Assembly: GCA_020073205.1 (NCBI GenBank)
Contig: JAIQFR010000010.1
Coordinates: 1 to 64,000, forward strand
DNA: 64,000 bases
Origin: Terriglobia bacterium
GTDB taxonomy: Bacteria > Acidobacteriota > Polarisedimenticolia > Polarisedimenticolales > JAIQFR01
Direction of reading: 5' to 3'
The position numbers and the translations under genes were made by a program. The notes beneath the pieces are model-generated. The model saw nothing but the letters and a program-made list of their open reading frames with translations. It ran no database searches and had not been told where the DNA came from. Below, in pieces: positions 53,793 to 62,768 of the stretch (the stretch's first letter is position 1; each line of letters begins with the position of its first letter).

Positions 53793-54939
53793 GCGGGGCG
53801 GCCGCGCTGCCGGCCCCCTTCTTGCCGTTCCCGCGCCACGCCGCGAGCACCGCCGCCTCGCGATCCGGCGCGATCCCCGCGCGGAGCTTCTTCCGGCGTT
53901 CCTCCGGAAGCGTGCCGTACCACGCGAGCGTGTCCTTCGAGGTCTCCGCCGCGAGCCGGAACGTGATCCCCTTCCCGATCGCCTTTCGGCAATCGATGGC
54001 GGCGAACCCTTCCTCGCCGTTCCGGAAGGGCACCCAGACGGGCATGTCGCTCCACGGCTCCACCTTCTGCTTCTCCAGGAAGTCCGCGGGCACCCACGTC
54101 AGGCGCGCGTCGCTCTTGATCGCCGTCCGCGACGACTCGAGCAGCTCGCGCATCGTGAGCCGTCGCTCGGGGCCGGTCGCGTTGTAGACGCCGGCGATGT
54201 TCGTCTCGATCGCGCGCACGATGAAGGCGCCCAGGTCGCGCACGTCCACGAACTGGACCGGATCGGTGCCGTCGCCGGGCGCCAGCACCTCGCCGCCGCG
54301 GGCCAGACGGACCGGCCAGTAGGTGAACCGGTCGGTCGGGTCGCCGGGGCCGACGATGAGACCGGGCCGGATGCTGCAGACGCGCCCCGGTATCGCCTTC
54401 TCGGCCGCCTTCTCGCAGAGCGCCTTGAGCGCGCCGTAGTACTGCTTCACGTCCTCGGTCTTCTCGTCGGGTACGGTGTTGAGCGGGCCGCTCTCGTCGG
54501 CGCCGGGCTTCAGGCCGTCCTTGAACACCGAGATGGTCGAGATGAAGACGTACTGCTTGATCCTCGGCGCCAGGAGCGAGGCCGACGCGGTGACGATGCG
54601 AGGCACGTAGCCGGACGTGTCCACCACGGCGTCCCACGAGCGCCCGGCGAGCGCCTCGAGATGGCCGTCCCGATCGCCGTGCAGCGTCTCGAGGTCCGGG
54701 AAGAGCCCCGGGTTCGTCTTGCCGCGGTTGAACAGGGTGAGCTTATGCCCTCGCCGCCTCGCCGCCTCGACTACCGCGGGGCCGAGGAACCCGGTTCCGC
54801 CGAGGATCAGGATCGTCGCCTGCGACCCTGCTCCCGGCGCCGCGAAGGCCGAGGACGCGACCCCCAGCCGGGCGGCGATCGTCGCGCCGATCCCGGCACC
54901 CGCGGCGGCCGTGACGAATCGTCTTCGGGTCCTGTCCAT
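53785..54939 (-). CDS. Tat-exported NAD-dependent epimerase/dehydratase family protein
   Basis: 384 residues. The N-terminus DRTRRRFVTAAAGAGIGATIA is a twin-arginine signal. The Rossmann part has the nucleotide-binding ILGGTGFLGPAVVEAA and a later YYGALK as the YxxxK catalytic pair. RPGLIVGPGDPTDRF and QFVDVRDLGAFI fit the extended SDR family. Tat export of a folded NAD-binding enzyme is uncommon but known. The ATG shares one base with the stop of the upstream MFS gene (TGATG). Confidence 0.87.
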   Translation of the reverse strand: MDRTRRRFVTAAAGAGIGATIAARLGVASSAFAAPGAGSQATILILGGTGFLGPAVVEAARRRGHKLTLFNRGKTNPGLFPDLETLHGDRDGHLEALAGRSWDAVVDTSGYVPRIVTASASLLAPRIKQYVFISTISVFKDGLKPGADESGPLNTVPDEKTEDVKQYYGALKALCEKAAEKAIPGRVCSIRPGLIVGPGDPTDRFTYWPVRLARGGEVLAPGDGTDPVQFVDVRDLGAFIVRAIETNIAGVYNATGPERRLTMRELLESSRTAIKSDARLTWVPADFLEKQKVEPWSDMPVWVPFRNGEEGFAAIDCRKAIGKGITFRLAAETSKDTLAWYGTLPEERRKKLRAGIAPDREAAVLAAWRGNGKKGAGSAAAPPT

Positions 54940-56225
54940 CACGCGACCTCCTTTCGATCCCGCGCGGCCTCCTGGGCTCGCGCGAGCGTATTCTGCCTGC
55001 GCCCCATCGCGACCGCGCCGGCGAGCCAGGCGAGCGAGAGCGCGGCCGCCATGCCCCATCCCGCCGCGGCGGGAAGGCCGGCGCCCCGCGCCCCCGTGTA
55101 GGCCCACACGCTCAGCGCGTCGCCGCCGCGGAACACCACGGTGTCGATGAAGTTCTTCGCCTTGTACTTCGCCTCGGGCTCGACGACCGTGAACAGGACC
55201 TCGCGGGCAGGGCGCTCGAGCCCGTACTGCGCCGCCCGCCGGATCACCTGGAAGCCGATCAGGGTCGCGAGGCCGGGGGACGCGATCAGCGCGAGGTACC
55301 CCGCGCCGGTCACGACCGGTAAGACCGCCAGCGCGATCACGAGGCCGCCGCGGGCCAGGAGACGCCCGGCCACGACGCCCTGAAGGACCAGCGCGACCGC
55401 GTTGACGGCGAGGTCCACGTTCGCGAAGAGCGCGGTCCGGCTCGCCGAGTCGCGGATCGACGCCGAGACGATGCCGGCCTGGTCCTGGTAAGCGACCGTG
55501 GACGTCGCGGAGTAGCACAGGAGGAGCCCGCTGATGCCCAGGAGGTACGGTGACGCCAGCGACTGGCGAAACCCCGCCCAGACTCCGCCGCCGATCGGGC
55601 GCTCGGCGGACTCGGCGAACCCGACCGAGCGGTTCGTCTCGGCCCAGCGGGAGAGCCTGCGAACGCACCACACCGCCGCCTCGAGGAGTGCGGCCGCCGC
55701 GAGCCAGAGCGACGCGGGCCCGAACGTCGAGGCGAGACGGCCCGCGATCCAGGGACCGGCGATCGCTCCCGCGCTCCCCCCCGCAGCCACGAAGCCAAAG
55801 AGACGCTTCCCCTGGTCGCTCCGAAAGACGTCGACCAGGAAGCTCCAGAACACCGACACGACCATGAGGTTGAAGACCGAGACCCAAACGAAGAAGACGC
55901 GGGCGAGAACGGCTCCCGGGGCGCCCGCGCGCTCGGCGACGAGGAATCCCACGAGCATCGCGGCGCACGATCGGTACACGACCGGGATGATCCGCCGTCT
56001 CGGGACACGCGCGACCACGGCAGAGAACGCCGGGACGGCGAGCAGCATCACGGCGAACGTCGCGGTGACCATCCACTTGATCTGGGTCACTCCGCCGCGG
56101 ATCCCCATTTCGTCTCGGAGCGGACGGAGGAGATAGTAGCCGCAGAGAATCGCGAAGAAGTAAGCGAAAGCCCAGAGGACGGCCCCTTTCTCGCTCTCCT
56201 TGACGTCGACGAATCGACGAAGCAC
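54939..56225 (-). CDS. MFS-type carrier, nucleotide-transporter-like
   Basis: 428 residues with about 12 membrane helices. It begins LRRFVDVKESEKGAVLWAFAYFFAILCGYYLLRPLRDEMGI. The YYLLRPLRDE segment and VVFRGGDALSVWAY near the end resemble bacterial relatives of the Tlc ATP/ADP carriers. The substrate cannot be fixed. Its stop shares one base with the start of the Tat-exported epimerase, so they form an operon. Confidence 0.82.
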   Translation of the reverse strand: MLRRFVDVKESEKGAVLWAFAYFFAILCGYYLLRPLRDEMGIRGGVTQIKWMVTATFAVMLLAVPAFSAVVARVPRRRIIPVVYRSCAAMLVGFLVAERAGAPGAVLARVFFVWVSVFNLMVVSVFWSFLVDVFRSDQGKRLFGFVAAGGSAGAIAGPWIAGRLASTFGPASLWLAAAALLEAAVWCVRRLSRWAETNRSVGFAESAERPIGGGVWAGFRQSLASPYLLGISGLLLCYSATSTVAYQDQAGIVSASIRDSASRTALFANVDLAVNAVALVLQGVVAGRLLARGGLVIALAVLPVVTGAGYLALIASPGLATLIGFQVIRRAAQYGLERPAREVLFTVVEPEAKYKAKNFIDTVVFRGGDALSVWAYTGARGAGLPAAAGWGMAAALSLAWLAGAVAMGRRQNTLARAQEAARDRKEVA

Positions 56226-56384
56226 CTCATCCTCCGTGGCCCGTTCTACGGATCGCGCCCGCCGAGGTTGCGCCGGTCCCCGATCTGAAACAGCCGGGAC
56301 GGCGCCCCCTCCGAAACGGCGCGGGCCCGGTTATCATCCGACGCGAGGCGGTTTCGATCGAGCCGCCTCGAAGGAGATCGGGCC

Positions 56385-57104
56385 ATGAGCCTTGATTACG
56401 AGGGACGGGTGGTCGTCGTCACCGGGGCGACCGGAGCGCTGGGCTTCGCGGTCGTCCAAAGGCTTCTCGAAGCCGGCGCCGTCTGCCACGCGCCGGCACG
56501 GAGCCTGTCGAGTGCGGGGAAGCTTGAGGCGCTCGATGCCCGGCGGGTGAAGGTGGTCCCCGGGATTGACCTCGCCTCGGAGTCGTCGGTCGCGGGGTTC
56601 TACGCCGGCCTGCCTTCGCTCTGGGCGTCGGTGCACTGCGCGGGCGGCTTCGCGATGGCGCCGCTTCTCGGCACGTCCCTCGACGACCTTCACCAGATGA
56701 TGATGGTCAACGCGGTCACCTGCTTCCTCTGCTGCCGCGAAGCCCTCCGCCGGATGACCGCGGGACCGCTCGAAGGGACGGGGGGCGGCCGGATCGTGAA
56801 CGTCGCCGCGGCGCCGGCCCTCGAGCCGAAGCGCGGGGCGGGCATGGCGGCCTACGCCGCGAGCAAGGCGGTGGTCGCCTCCCTCACCGTATCCGCGGGC
56901 GAGGAGGTTCGAGGGCGGCGAATCTGGGTCAACGCGGTGGCTCCCTCGATCATGGACACGCCGACGAACCGGGCCGCGTCCCCCGGCGCCGACTACGCGT
57001 CCTGGCCCAAGGTCGAGGAGGTCGCGGAGACGGTGGCGTTCCTCGCGTCGCCCGCCAACCGAACCGTGCGCGGGGCGGTGATCCCGGTGCCCGGGGAGAT
57101 GTAG
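56385..57104 (+). CDS. Short-chain dehydrogenase/reductase family protein lacking the catalytic serine
   Basis: 239 residues. The cofactor motif VVVTGATGALGFAVV and the YAASK active-site pair (YxxxK) are intact. The catalytic serine position in the RIVNVAAAP segment is alanine (N-V-A-A instead of N-x-x-S). NAG is replaced by CAG. The C-terminal NAVAPSIMDTP is normal. The enzyme may be weak, act on an unusual substrate, or be a binding protein. A partial copy of its first codons lies at 57.7 kb. Confidence 0.87.
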   Translation: MSLDYEGRVVVVTGATGALGFAVVQRLLEAGAVCHAPARSLSSAGKLEALDARRVKVVPGIDLASESSVAGFYAGLPSLWASVHCAGGFAMAPLLGTSLDDLHQMMMVNAVTCFLCCREALRRMTAGPLEGTGGGRIVNVAAAPALEPKRGAGMAAYAASKAVVASLTVSAGEEVRGRRIWVNAVAPSIMDTPTNRAASPGADYASWPKVEEVAETVAFLASPANRTVRGAVIPVPGEM

Positions 57105-57245
57105 GACGGTGGATCCCGCGAGCGGCGGCGGCCGCGCTCGGATCGGCCGTCCTCGATGATGATTCGCTTGTCGATCTCGAACGAATTCAACAGACCGCGC
57201 CGTGAGCGAAGGCGATCAACCGTCCGCAAGAGCGGGAGAACATCC

Positions 57246-57674
57246 ATGCCGAAGAAGACCCTCCGAAAGTTCGTGCTGATTCCCATCACTCGGGAGAAGA
57301 GCCGCCACATCACGGTCGTCGCCCGCCTGGCCGGCCGCGCCGCACGTTTCATCGTCGACACCGGAGCGGGTGGCACGATCGTCGATTCCAAAGCCGCATC
57401 GAAGTTCAAGCTCGAGTTCTCGTCGGTTTCGCGCAAAGGTCACGGCGTAGGCTCGGCGGCGATGCGGATGAACCGCGTGGCCAAGCATGATCTGACGCTC
57501 TCCAAGCTCGATCTTTCGGACACGAAGTTGCTCACCCTGGACCTGTCGCACGTCAACAGCGGATTGAAGCACGCCGAGGTCGAGCCGGTGGTCGGGGTCC
57601 TTGGCGCGGACGTCCTGTGGCGCCGCCATGCGGTCATCGATTACGCCAGGGGCTTCCTGCTCCTTTCGACCTAG
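57246..57674 (+). CDS. Retropepsin-like aspartic protease domain protein
   Basis: 142 residues from the ATG at 57246. The active-site motif is FIVDTGAGGTIVD (Asp38-Thr-Gly), followed by a hydrophobic core and VVGVLGADVLWRRHAVIDYARGFLLL, the second half of a single-domain aspartyl protease-like fold. It would need to dimerise to be active. No signal peptide or membrane helix is present. The role is unknown. Confidence 0.8.
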   Translation: MPKKTLRKFVLIPITREKSRHITVVARLAGRAARFIVDTGAGGTIVDSKAASKFKLEFSSVSRKGHGVGSAAMRMNRVAKHDLTLSKLDLSDTKLLTLDLSHVNSGLKHAEVEPVVGVLGADVLWRRHAVIDYARGFLLLST

Positions 57675-57706
57675 ACCCTCGTGTTCACGCTGGACGGTCG
57701 GAGGAG

Positions 57707-57759
57707 GACGGGCGGTCGTCGTCACCGGGGCGGCCGGCGCGCTGGGCTTCGAGGCCGTC
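57707..57759 (+). pseudogene. Fragment copy of the SDR gene start
   Basis: These 53 bp align without gaps to 56404-56456 in the intact SDR gene with five mismatches. They encode GRAVVVTGAAGALGFEAV, the cofactor-binding loop. Nothing further of an SDR follows. It is a relic of a duplication. Confidence 0.65.
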
Positions 57760-57834
57760 TCTCGACGTGCGGATCCCTCGCCGCACGGCGTCGGCCGGGT
57801 CCTTGACCGTGCGCCACACCGTCGACGGTCCGGT

Positions 57835-58500
57835 TCACGGTTCCCTCGCGGTCGGACCCGCCCGCCCCGGCTCCGGCTCCCGCTTCTCCGCGATCACGGT
57901 GGTGAACTCCTTGACCGTGCCGCTCGGGGCCGGGTACGTCTCCGCGCGCCAGACGAGGATGTCCCAGCCCGCGAAGCGCTCGCGCAGCTCGTCGCTCCCG
58001 AACAGGTAGTAGTTCTCGGGATCGAACATGTCCAGGAAGGTCGTTCCCTCGACGAGAACGTTCACCACGGCCCGGCCGCGAGGACGAACGCGCTCCTGGA
58101 TGTGGCTCAGCAGCTTCAGCGCTCGTTCACGTCGGAAGAACATGAGCAGCCCGATGGCGACGACCGTGTCGAAGTCGCGGGCGATCCTGAACGTTCCAAG
58201 ATCCGCGAGGACGGTCTCGACGGGGAGCGACTCCTCCTCGGCGACCTCTTGGATATGCGCCAGGGCCGTCGGGCTCCCATCCACGGCCACGACCCGACAT
58301 CCCCGTCTTGCCACCTCCAGGGTCAAGTTACCCAGTCCGCAACCGAGGTCGAGAGTCTCGCCGGTCACGTGGTCGAGGGCCAGGATCTCGAACGGATTGA
58401 GGGTGAACTCCCGTTCTCGCACCTGACGCTGAAACTGTCTCTCGAAGAAGCTCACCGAGCGAGAACCGCCGGCCAACGGGTCGTTGGGTCGGTCCGACAT
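57835..58500 (-). CDS. SAM-dependent methyltransferase (class I)
   Basis: 221 residues from the ATG at 58500. Motif I is LDLGCGLGNLTLEVA, followed by VVAVDGSPTAL and DFDTVVAIGLLMFFRRER, giving a TehB-like class I methyltransferase. The N-terminus SFFERQFQRQVREREFTLNPFE is a short helical cap. The substrate is not predictable. It is divergent from the membrane methyltransferase-like gene. Confidence 0.87.
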   Translation of the reverse strand: MSDRPNDPLAGGSRSVSFFERQFQRQVREREFTLNPFEILALDHVTGETLDLGCGLGNLTLEVARRGCRVVAVDGSPTALAHIQEVAEEESLPVETVLADLGTFRIARDFDTVVAIGLLMFFRRERALKLLSHIQERVRPRGRAVVNVLVEGTTFLDMFDPENYYLFGSDELRERFAGWDILVWRAETYPAPSGTVKEFTTVIAEKREPEPGRAGPTAREP

Positions 58501-58633
58501 GCCGCCTCCCGTCCTCGTGGACCGCATCCTACGCCTTTCGGGTAGGGTAGGAGTGGCCGGGGAAGTACACTGCTTCCGGTTCCAGCCCGTGCATCTCGCA
58601 CGTCAGAACGGCGCGGAGGGTCGGGAGTCGCCA

Positions 58634-59842
58634 TTGAGCAAGGCTCGCGGTTTCTTCGGCGCGATCATCGGCCTGTACTTCATCATCGCGCTCGAGGTGC
58701 TGATCATGATCAGCCCCTTTGCCGCGTTCTTCTACGCGGCCTTCAACCCCGTCCTCCTCTTCCTCGCCCAGTGGCCGGCGACGCGCTGGCTGGCGGCCTT
58801 CTTCCTGCCCCACATGGTCCTCCCGCCCGGGCTCTTCCTCCGGACCGTCCGGGTCGCCGGCTCCGTCCTCTTCGTGGGCGGGATGGTCGTCTTCCTGGTC
58901 TGCGCCGGGCAGGTGTACTTCCACAAGCTCCTCCGCCGCGGGCCGGCACTCGGTGGACTCTACACGTGGATCCGCCACCCGCAGTACATGGCTCTGGCAT
59001 TGACCGGGCTGGGACTGGCCGTCCTCTGGCCGCGGTTCTTGACGATCGTCCTGTGGACCGTGATGGTCGGACTCTACGGCCTGCTCGCCCGGGACGAGGA
59101 GCGGCGGATGGTGAGTCAGTTCGGCGATGAGTACCGGGAGTACATGACCCGGACCGGCAGGTTCCTCCCGCGAGGGCTGGAGCAGGCCGTGGATCGCCTT
59201 CCGTTCCTGAGACGACCGCTGTTCCGATCGCTACTCGGGTTCGTGTTCCTGGCCGTCGTGGCCGTCGGGGGTGCCTTCGTCCTGCGCGCCTACACGATCT
59301 CACGGCTACCGCTGTGGTCGGAGGGACGAGTCACGGCGATGGCCATCCTGCCGGGCGACTCCGTCATGCTCGAGCACCGGATGGCCGACGTCCTCGAACT
59401 CCCCGAGGTGAAGTCCCGGCTCGACCAGCTGTCCGGGCCCATCCTCGTCTACCTCGTTCCCCGGCAGTACGTGATGCAAGGGATGATCGCGGACACCGGT
59501 CCTGAGTGGCGTCTCTACGAGCACCACCAGACGCTCGCGATGATCGCCGACTGGATCCTTCATCCCTTCCGGCACCTCGAGGGTGGCCACGGGATGATGC
59601 ACCACGACATGGAGGGAATGCCGGCCTCGAACGTCGCCCCCGGTGGTATCGTCCGCCGACTCATCTTCTTGCGCAGCGATTCCTCTCGACCGGCGAGCAC
59701 GCCGAGCGCCCTGTTCGGCATCAACGGGACTCGCGTGCCGCAGTTCTTCGCCGACGTGGACATCCACAACCTCGTCCTGCTGGACATCCACCCCCTGGGC
59801 CCGGGAACGGGGTGGGGTCGCGTCCCGACGCCGATGTTCTAG
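58634..59842 (+). CDS. Isoprenylcysteine carboxyl methyltransferase-like membrane protein
   Basis: 402 residues from a TTG at 58634; longer starts exist, but a GGAGGG site lies upstream of this one. The N-terminal 230 residues hold four or five helices and the ICMT/PEMT-like motif LYTWIRHPQYMALALTGLGL, then RDEERRMVSQFGDEYREYMTRTGRFLP, which binds SAM in that family. One more helix (LLGFVFLAVVAVGGAFVL) leads to a C-terminal soluble region of about 150 residues of unknown function. The methyl acceptor is unknown. Confidence 0.82.
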   Translation: MSKARGFFGAIIGLYFIIALEVLIMISPFAAFFYAAFNPVLLFLAQWPATRWLAAFFLPHMVLPPGLFLRTVRVAGSVLFVGGMVVFLVCAGQVYFHKLLRRGPALGGLYTWIRHPQYMALALTGLGLAVLWPRFLTIVLWTVMVGLYGLLARDEERRMVSQFGDEYREYMTRTGRFLPRGLEQAVDRLPFLRRPLFRSLLGFVFLAVVAVGGAFVLRAYTISRLPLWSEGRVTAMAILPGDSVMLEHRMADVLELPEVKSRLDQLSGPILVYLVPRQYVMQGMIADTGPEWRLYEHHQTLAMIADWILHPFRHLEGGHGMMHHDMEGMPASNVAPGGIVRRLIFLRSDSSRPASTPSALFGINGTRVPQFFADVDIHNLVLLDIHPLGPGTGWGRVPTPMF

Positions 59843-59907
59843 AAGGCGTCGCGTCTCTCGTTCTTCGCGAAGTGACCATCGAACCTCCTGCCTCCGCCGC
59901 GACACCG

Positions 59908-61068
59908 ATGACGGCGCCCCCCACGCTGGGCCAGCTGTTTCTGGGATTCCTCCGAGTGGGCGCGACGGCGTTCGGGGGCCCTGCCATGGTCGTGGTCATC
60001 CGTCGGCTGGCCGTCGAGCGGAGACGATGGCTGGCTGGCGACGCGTTCGACGACGGCGTGGCGCTCTGCCAGGTGATCCCCGGTGCGACCGCGATGCAGA
60101 CCGCGGCCTACGTCGGCCTGCGAGCACGGGGCGTGGCGGGCGCCGCCGCTGCCTTCGTGGCGTTCGGCCTGCCGTCGTTCGTCGTCATGCTGACGTTATC
60201 GGCGATGTACTCACGGGCGCACGGGCTACCGGTCGTCGTCTCCGCCTTCAGCGGTTTGCGGGCGGTCATCGTGGGCCTGATGGCCAATGCGGCGGTGTCG
60301 TTCGGCGGAAGCTCGCTACGCCAGTGGTCGCATGTCGCCATCGCCACGCTGGCGGCGGCACTCTTCGGCGTGGGCTCGAATCCCATCCTCGTCATCCTGC
60401 TGGCCGCCGTGGCGGGGTGGGCCCTGCTTCGATCGCCGGAGCCGAAACCAGTCGGCGCGGACGTTCCGTTACCCCTACCGTCCACGACCAGAACGGCAGC
60501 GTTCGTCCTGGGCGCGGCCGCGATGGGCCTCGTGGCTTTGGCGCTGGCCGACCGGCAGTTGGCGGCGCTGGTCGCGCTGATGTGCCGTGTTGATCTGTTC
60601 GCCTTCGGGGGCGGATTCGCCTCGGTGCCGCTCATGCACCACGAAGTGGTCGACGTTCGCCACTGGCTGGCCGGCTCGACGTTCCTCGACGGCATCGCGC
60701 TCGGCCAGGTGACGCCGGGCCCGATCGTCATTACCGCCACCTTCGTGGGTCATCAGCTGGGCGGGCTGATCGGTGGCGCGCTCGCGACGGTCGGCGTGTT
60801 CCTGCCGTCGTTCCTGTTGGTCGTGGCAGCGGCGCCGTATTTCGATCGCTTGAAGCGGTCCCCCGCGTTCACTCGACTCGTCAGCGGCGTCCTCTGCTCG
60901 TTCGTGGGGCTGTTGCTGACGGTCACCGTCCAGCTCGCACACGACGTCGGTTGGACGTGGGCGCATGGGCTCCTGGGCGCTGCCGCGTTCGTCGCCTTGC
61001 GCCTCGAGGTGGACGTTCTGTGGGTCGTCGCCGGCGGGACCATCCTGTCGGTCGTCCTCTGCCACTGA
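59908..61068 (+). CDS. chrA: Chromate transporter family protein (two CHR domains)
   Basis: 386 residues from the ATG at 59908; a GTG at 59872 would add 12. Both halves carry CHR-domain signatures: FLRVGATAFGGPAMVVVI and CQVIPGATAMQ in the first, FAFGGGFASVPLMHHEVVD and LGQVTPGPIVITATFVGHQLGG in the second. ChrA proteins efflux chromate by exchange or proton force. No chrB or chrR is near. The start lies 65 bp after the ICMT-like gene. Confidence 0.9.
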   Translation: MTAPPTLGQLFLGFLRVGATAFGGPAMVVVIRRLAVERRRWLAGDAFDDGVALCQVIPGATAMQTAAYVGLRARGVAGAAAAFVAFGLPSFVVMLTLSAMYSRAHGLPVVVSAFSGLRAVIVGLMANAAVSFGGSSLRQWSHVAIATLAAALFGVGSNPILVILLAAVAGWALLRSPEPKPVGADVPLPLPSTTRTAAFVLGAAAMGLVALALADRQLAALVALMCRVDLFAFGGGFASVPLMHHEVVDVRHWLAGSTFLDGIALGQVTPGPIVITATFVGHQLGGLIGGALATVGVFLPSFLLVVAAAPYFDRLKRSPAFTRLVSGVLCSFVGLLLTVTVQLAHDVGWTWAHGLLGAAAFVALRLEVDVLWVVAGGTILSVVLCH

Positions 61069-61074
61069 CCACCC

Positions 61075-62265
61075 TCACGGCCGACGGTCTTCCTCTTGGG
61101 CCCCGCCCTTCATCCCCGCATCGAGGAGCTCCGGCTCGACTTCGCCGCCGAAGGCCTCGAACGCATGGTGAGGATGGAAGAACCTCTGGGCCAGGAACGT
61201 TGGGAGGATGGCGCTCGTCACGACGACCGCCACGAGGACCGAGAACTGCGCCTGGTTGATGATTCCCTGCTGATATCCGAACACCGAGCTGATCGTCCCC
61301 ATGGTCAAGCCCGTGCTCATCAGCAGGGTCGCGTAGGTCGCCTCCCGCGGGATGAACGCCCTCGAGACGGGATACACGCCGACGAACTTGGTGGCCAGCT
61401 TGACCGCCAGCAGGATCAGGAAGAGGCCGATGTTGGCCCACAACAGCGGGAGCGAGATGTTCATCCCCCCGTTCAGGAAGAAGACCGGGGTGATGAACGC
61501 GAAGGCCACGACCCGCAGCTTCCGCTGCAGCTCGCGGTTGCCGCGGAAGATCGGGGACATCACGAAGCCGAGCAGGAAGGCCGGCAGGATCGCGTGCGAA
61601 TCGCCGAAGTGGGCCATGTACATGAGGGTGAGCAGCAAGAGGAACAGGAGCTTGATCTCCGGCTCGATGACCCGGCCGCCGTAGCGCCGGAAGAACCACG
61701 GGGCCACGACGGGCGCCAGCGCGATGATCCCGATCGAGACCAGCGCGAACCAGAGCGTGTGCAGGTGGGGACGGAGGAAGAGGAGCGAGAGGCCCGCGGA
61801 GGTCCCGAAGTCCGTCACGAAGGTGGCGGCCATGATGAGCTTCCCGATCCCGGTCTCGGCGAGCCCCGTCTCGACCAGGACCGCGTACACGACGGCGAGC
61901 GACGTCGTGCTCAGCGCGATGCCGGCCAGCTCCGCGGGCTTCCAGCCCCAGCCCAACGCGTAACGGCACAGGAGCACGGTCCCGGCGAAAGGCGCGAGAA
62001 ACGAGACCCCCCCGATCAGCAGGCTCTCCTTGGCCTTGGAGCGCATCACGCCGAGATCGACCTCGGCACCCGCCATGAACGTCAGGAGGATCCCGCCGAA
62101 GCCGGCGATGTACTTGATCCACTCGAGCTGCTTCAGTCCGAGGAGATTCCCCCCAAGGACGCCGAGCACGAGCTCGATGATTGCGGCGGAGAGTCCCAGC
62201 TCGAGGGAAACCACGCTTGCAAGGAAGATCAGGGCCGCGAGCAACATCCCTTCGAAGAGTTCCAT
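61075..62265 (-). CDS. Cation/proton antiporter, CPA2 type
   Basis: 396 residues and about 12 helices. Family features are a buried acidic pair in AATFVTDFGTSAGLSLLFL, LTFMAGAEVDLGVM in helix 3, and ITPVFFLNGGMNISL late in the chain. It lacks the C-terminal TrkA domains of Kef proteins. It would exchange Na+ or K+ for protons. The gene is convergent with chrA, 6 bp apart. Confidence 0.9.
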   Translation of the reverse strand: MELFEGMLLAALIFLASVVSLELGLSAAIIELVLGVLGGNLLGLKQLEWIKYIAGFGGILLTFMAGAEVDLGVMRSKAKESLLIGGVSFLAPFAGTVLLCRYALGWGWKPAELAGIALSTTSLAVVYAVLVETGLAETGIGKLIMAATFVTDFGTSAGLSLLFLRPHLHTLWFALVSIGIIALAPVVAPWFFRRYGGRVIEPEIKLLFLLLLTLMYMAHFGDSHAILPAFLLGFVMSPIFRGNRELQRKLRVVAFAFITPVFFLNGGMNISLPLLWANIGLFLILLAVKLATKFVGVYPVSRAFIPREATYATLLMSTGLTMGTISSVFGYQQGIINQAQFSVLVAVVVTSAILPTFLAQRFFHPHHAFEAFGGEVEPELLDAGMKGGAQEEDRRP

Positions 62266-62768
62266 GAGGCTCCTCCCGGTCCGAAAGTCACCAGGTAGGA
62301 GCCATCAGCCCTCGAGAGGACGTTTCGGGAGCGGGCGCTCCCAGGCGGACTCCATCGCCTTGTTTCGAGTATAGCCGTGCCGATGGGACGCCACAAACCG
62401 GGGCTTGGCTCTGATGGATAGGTGGACGGTGGCCGTTGGGGGCCGAACTCCAGCCGGGAGAGTGCGGCGAATGTGCAACGACCGTAGCAGCCAAGCACGA
62501 AGGGTGTTGACACGTCGATGGGTGAAGAGTATCTCCACTCAGAGGAGTGGATCTCGCGGCCGCGGTGTGAGAGGCGCCTTTCCCGCCACGACTACGACGG
62601 ACGATAGCGGCAGGTGTGGTTCGGCGTCCTGGGTGTGCGTCACGAATCATCCAGGCGTCAGCCGGCAGCCTAATGCGTAATCGAGGATTCCGAGCTTATC
62701 GCCCACACGGAAGGCCGGAAATCCTCGCACCGGCTTCTCGGGCGACGCTTCACGTAAGAGGGCTAATC
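62266..62768. other. Non-coding gap, no gene recognised
   Basis: These 503 bp hold no frame with the usual codon pattern. A 7-bp stem with a 4-nt loop (TCCACTC at 62534-62540, GAGTGGA at 62545-62551) is the only structure noted. It must contain the antiporter promoter on the left and that of the VWFA gene on the right; I could not fix either. Confidence 0.5.
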
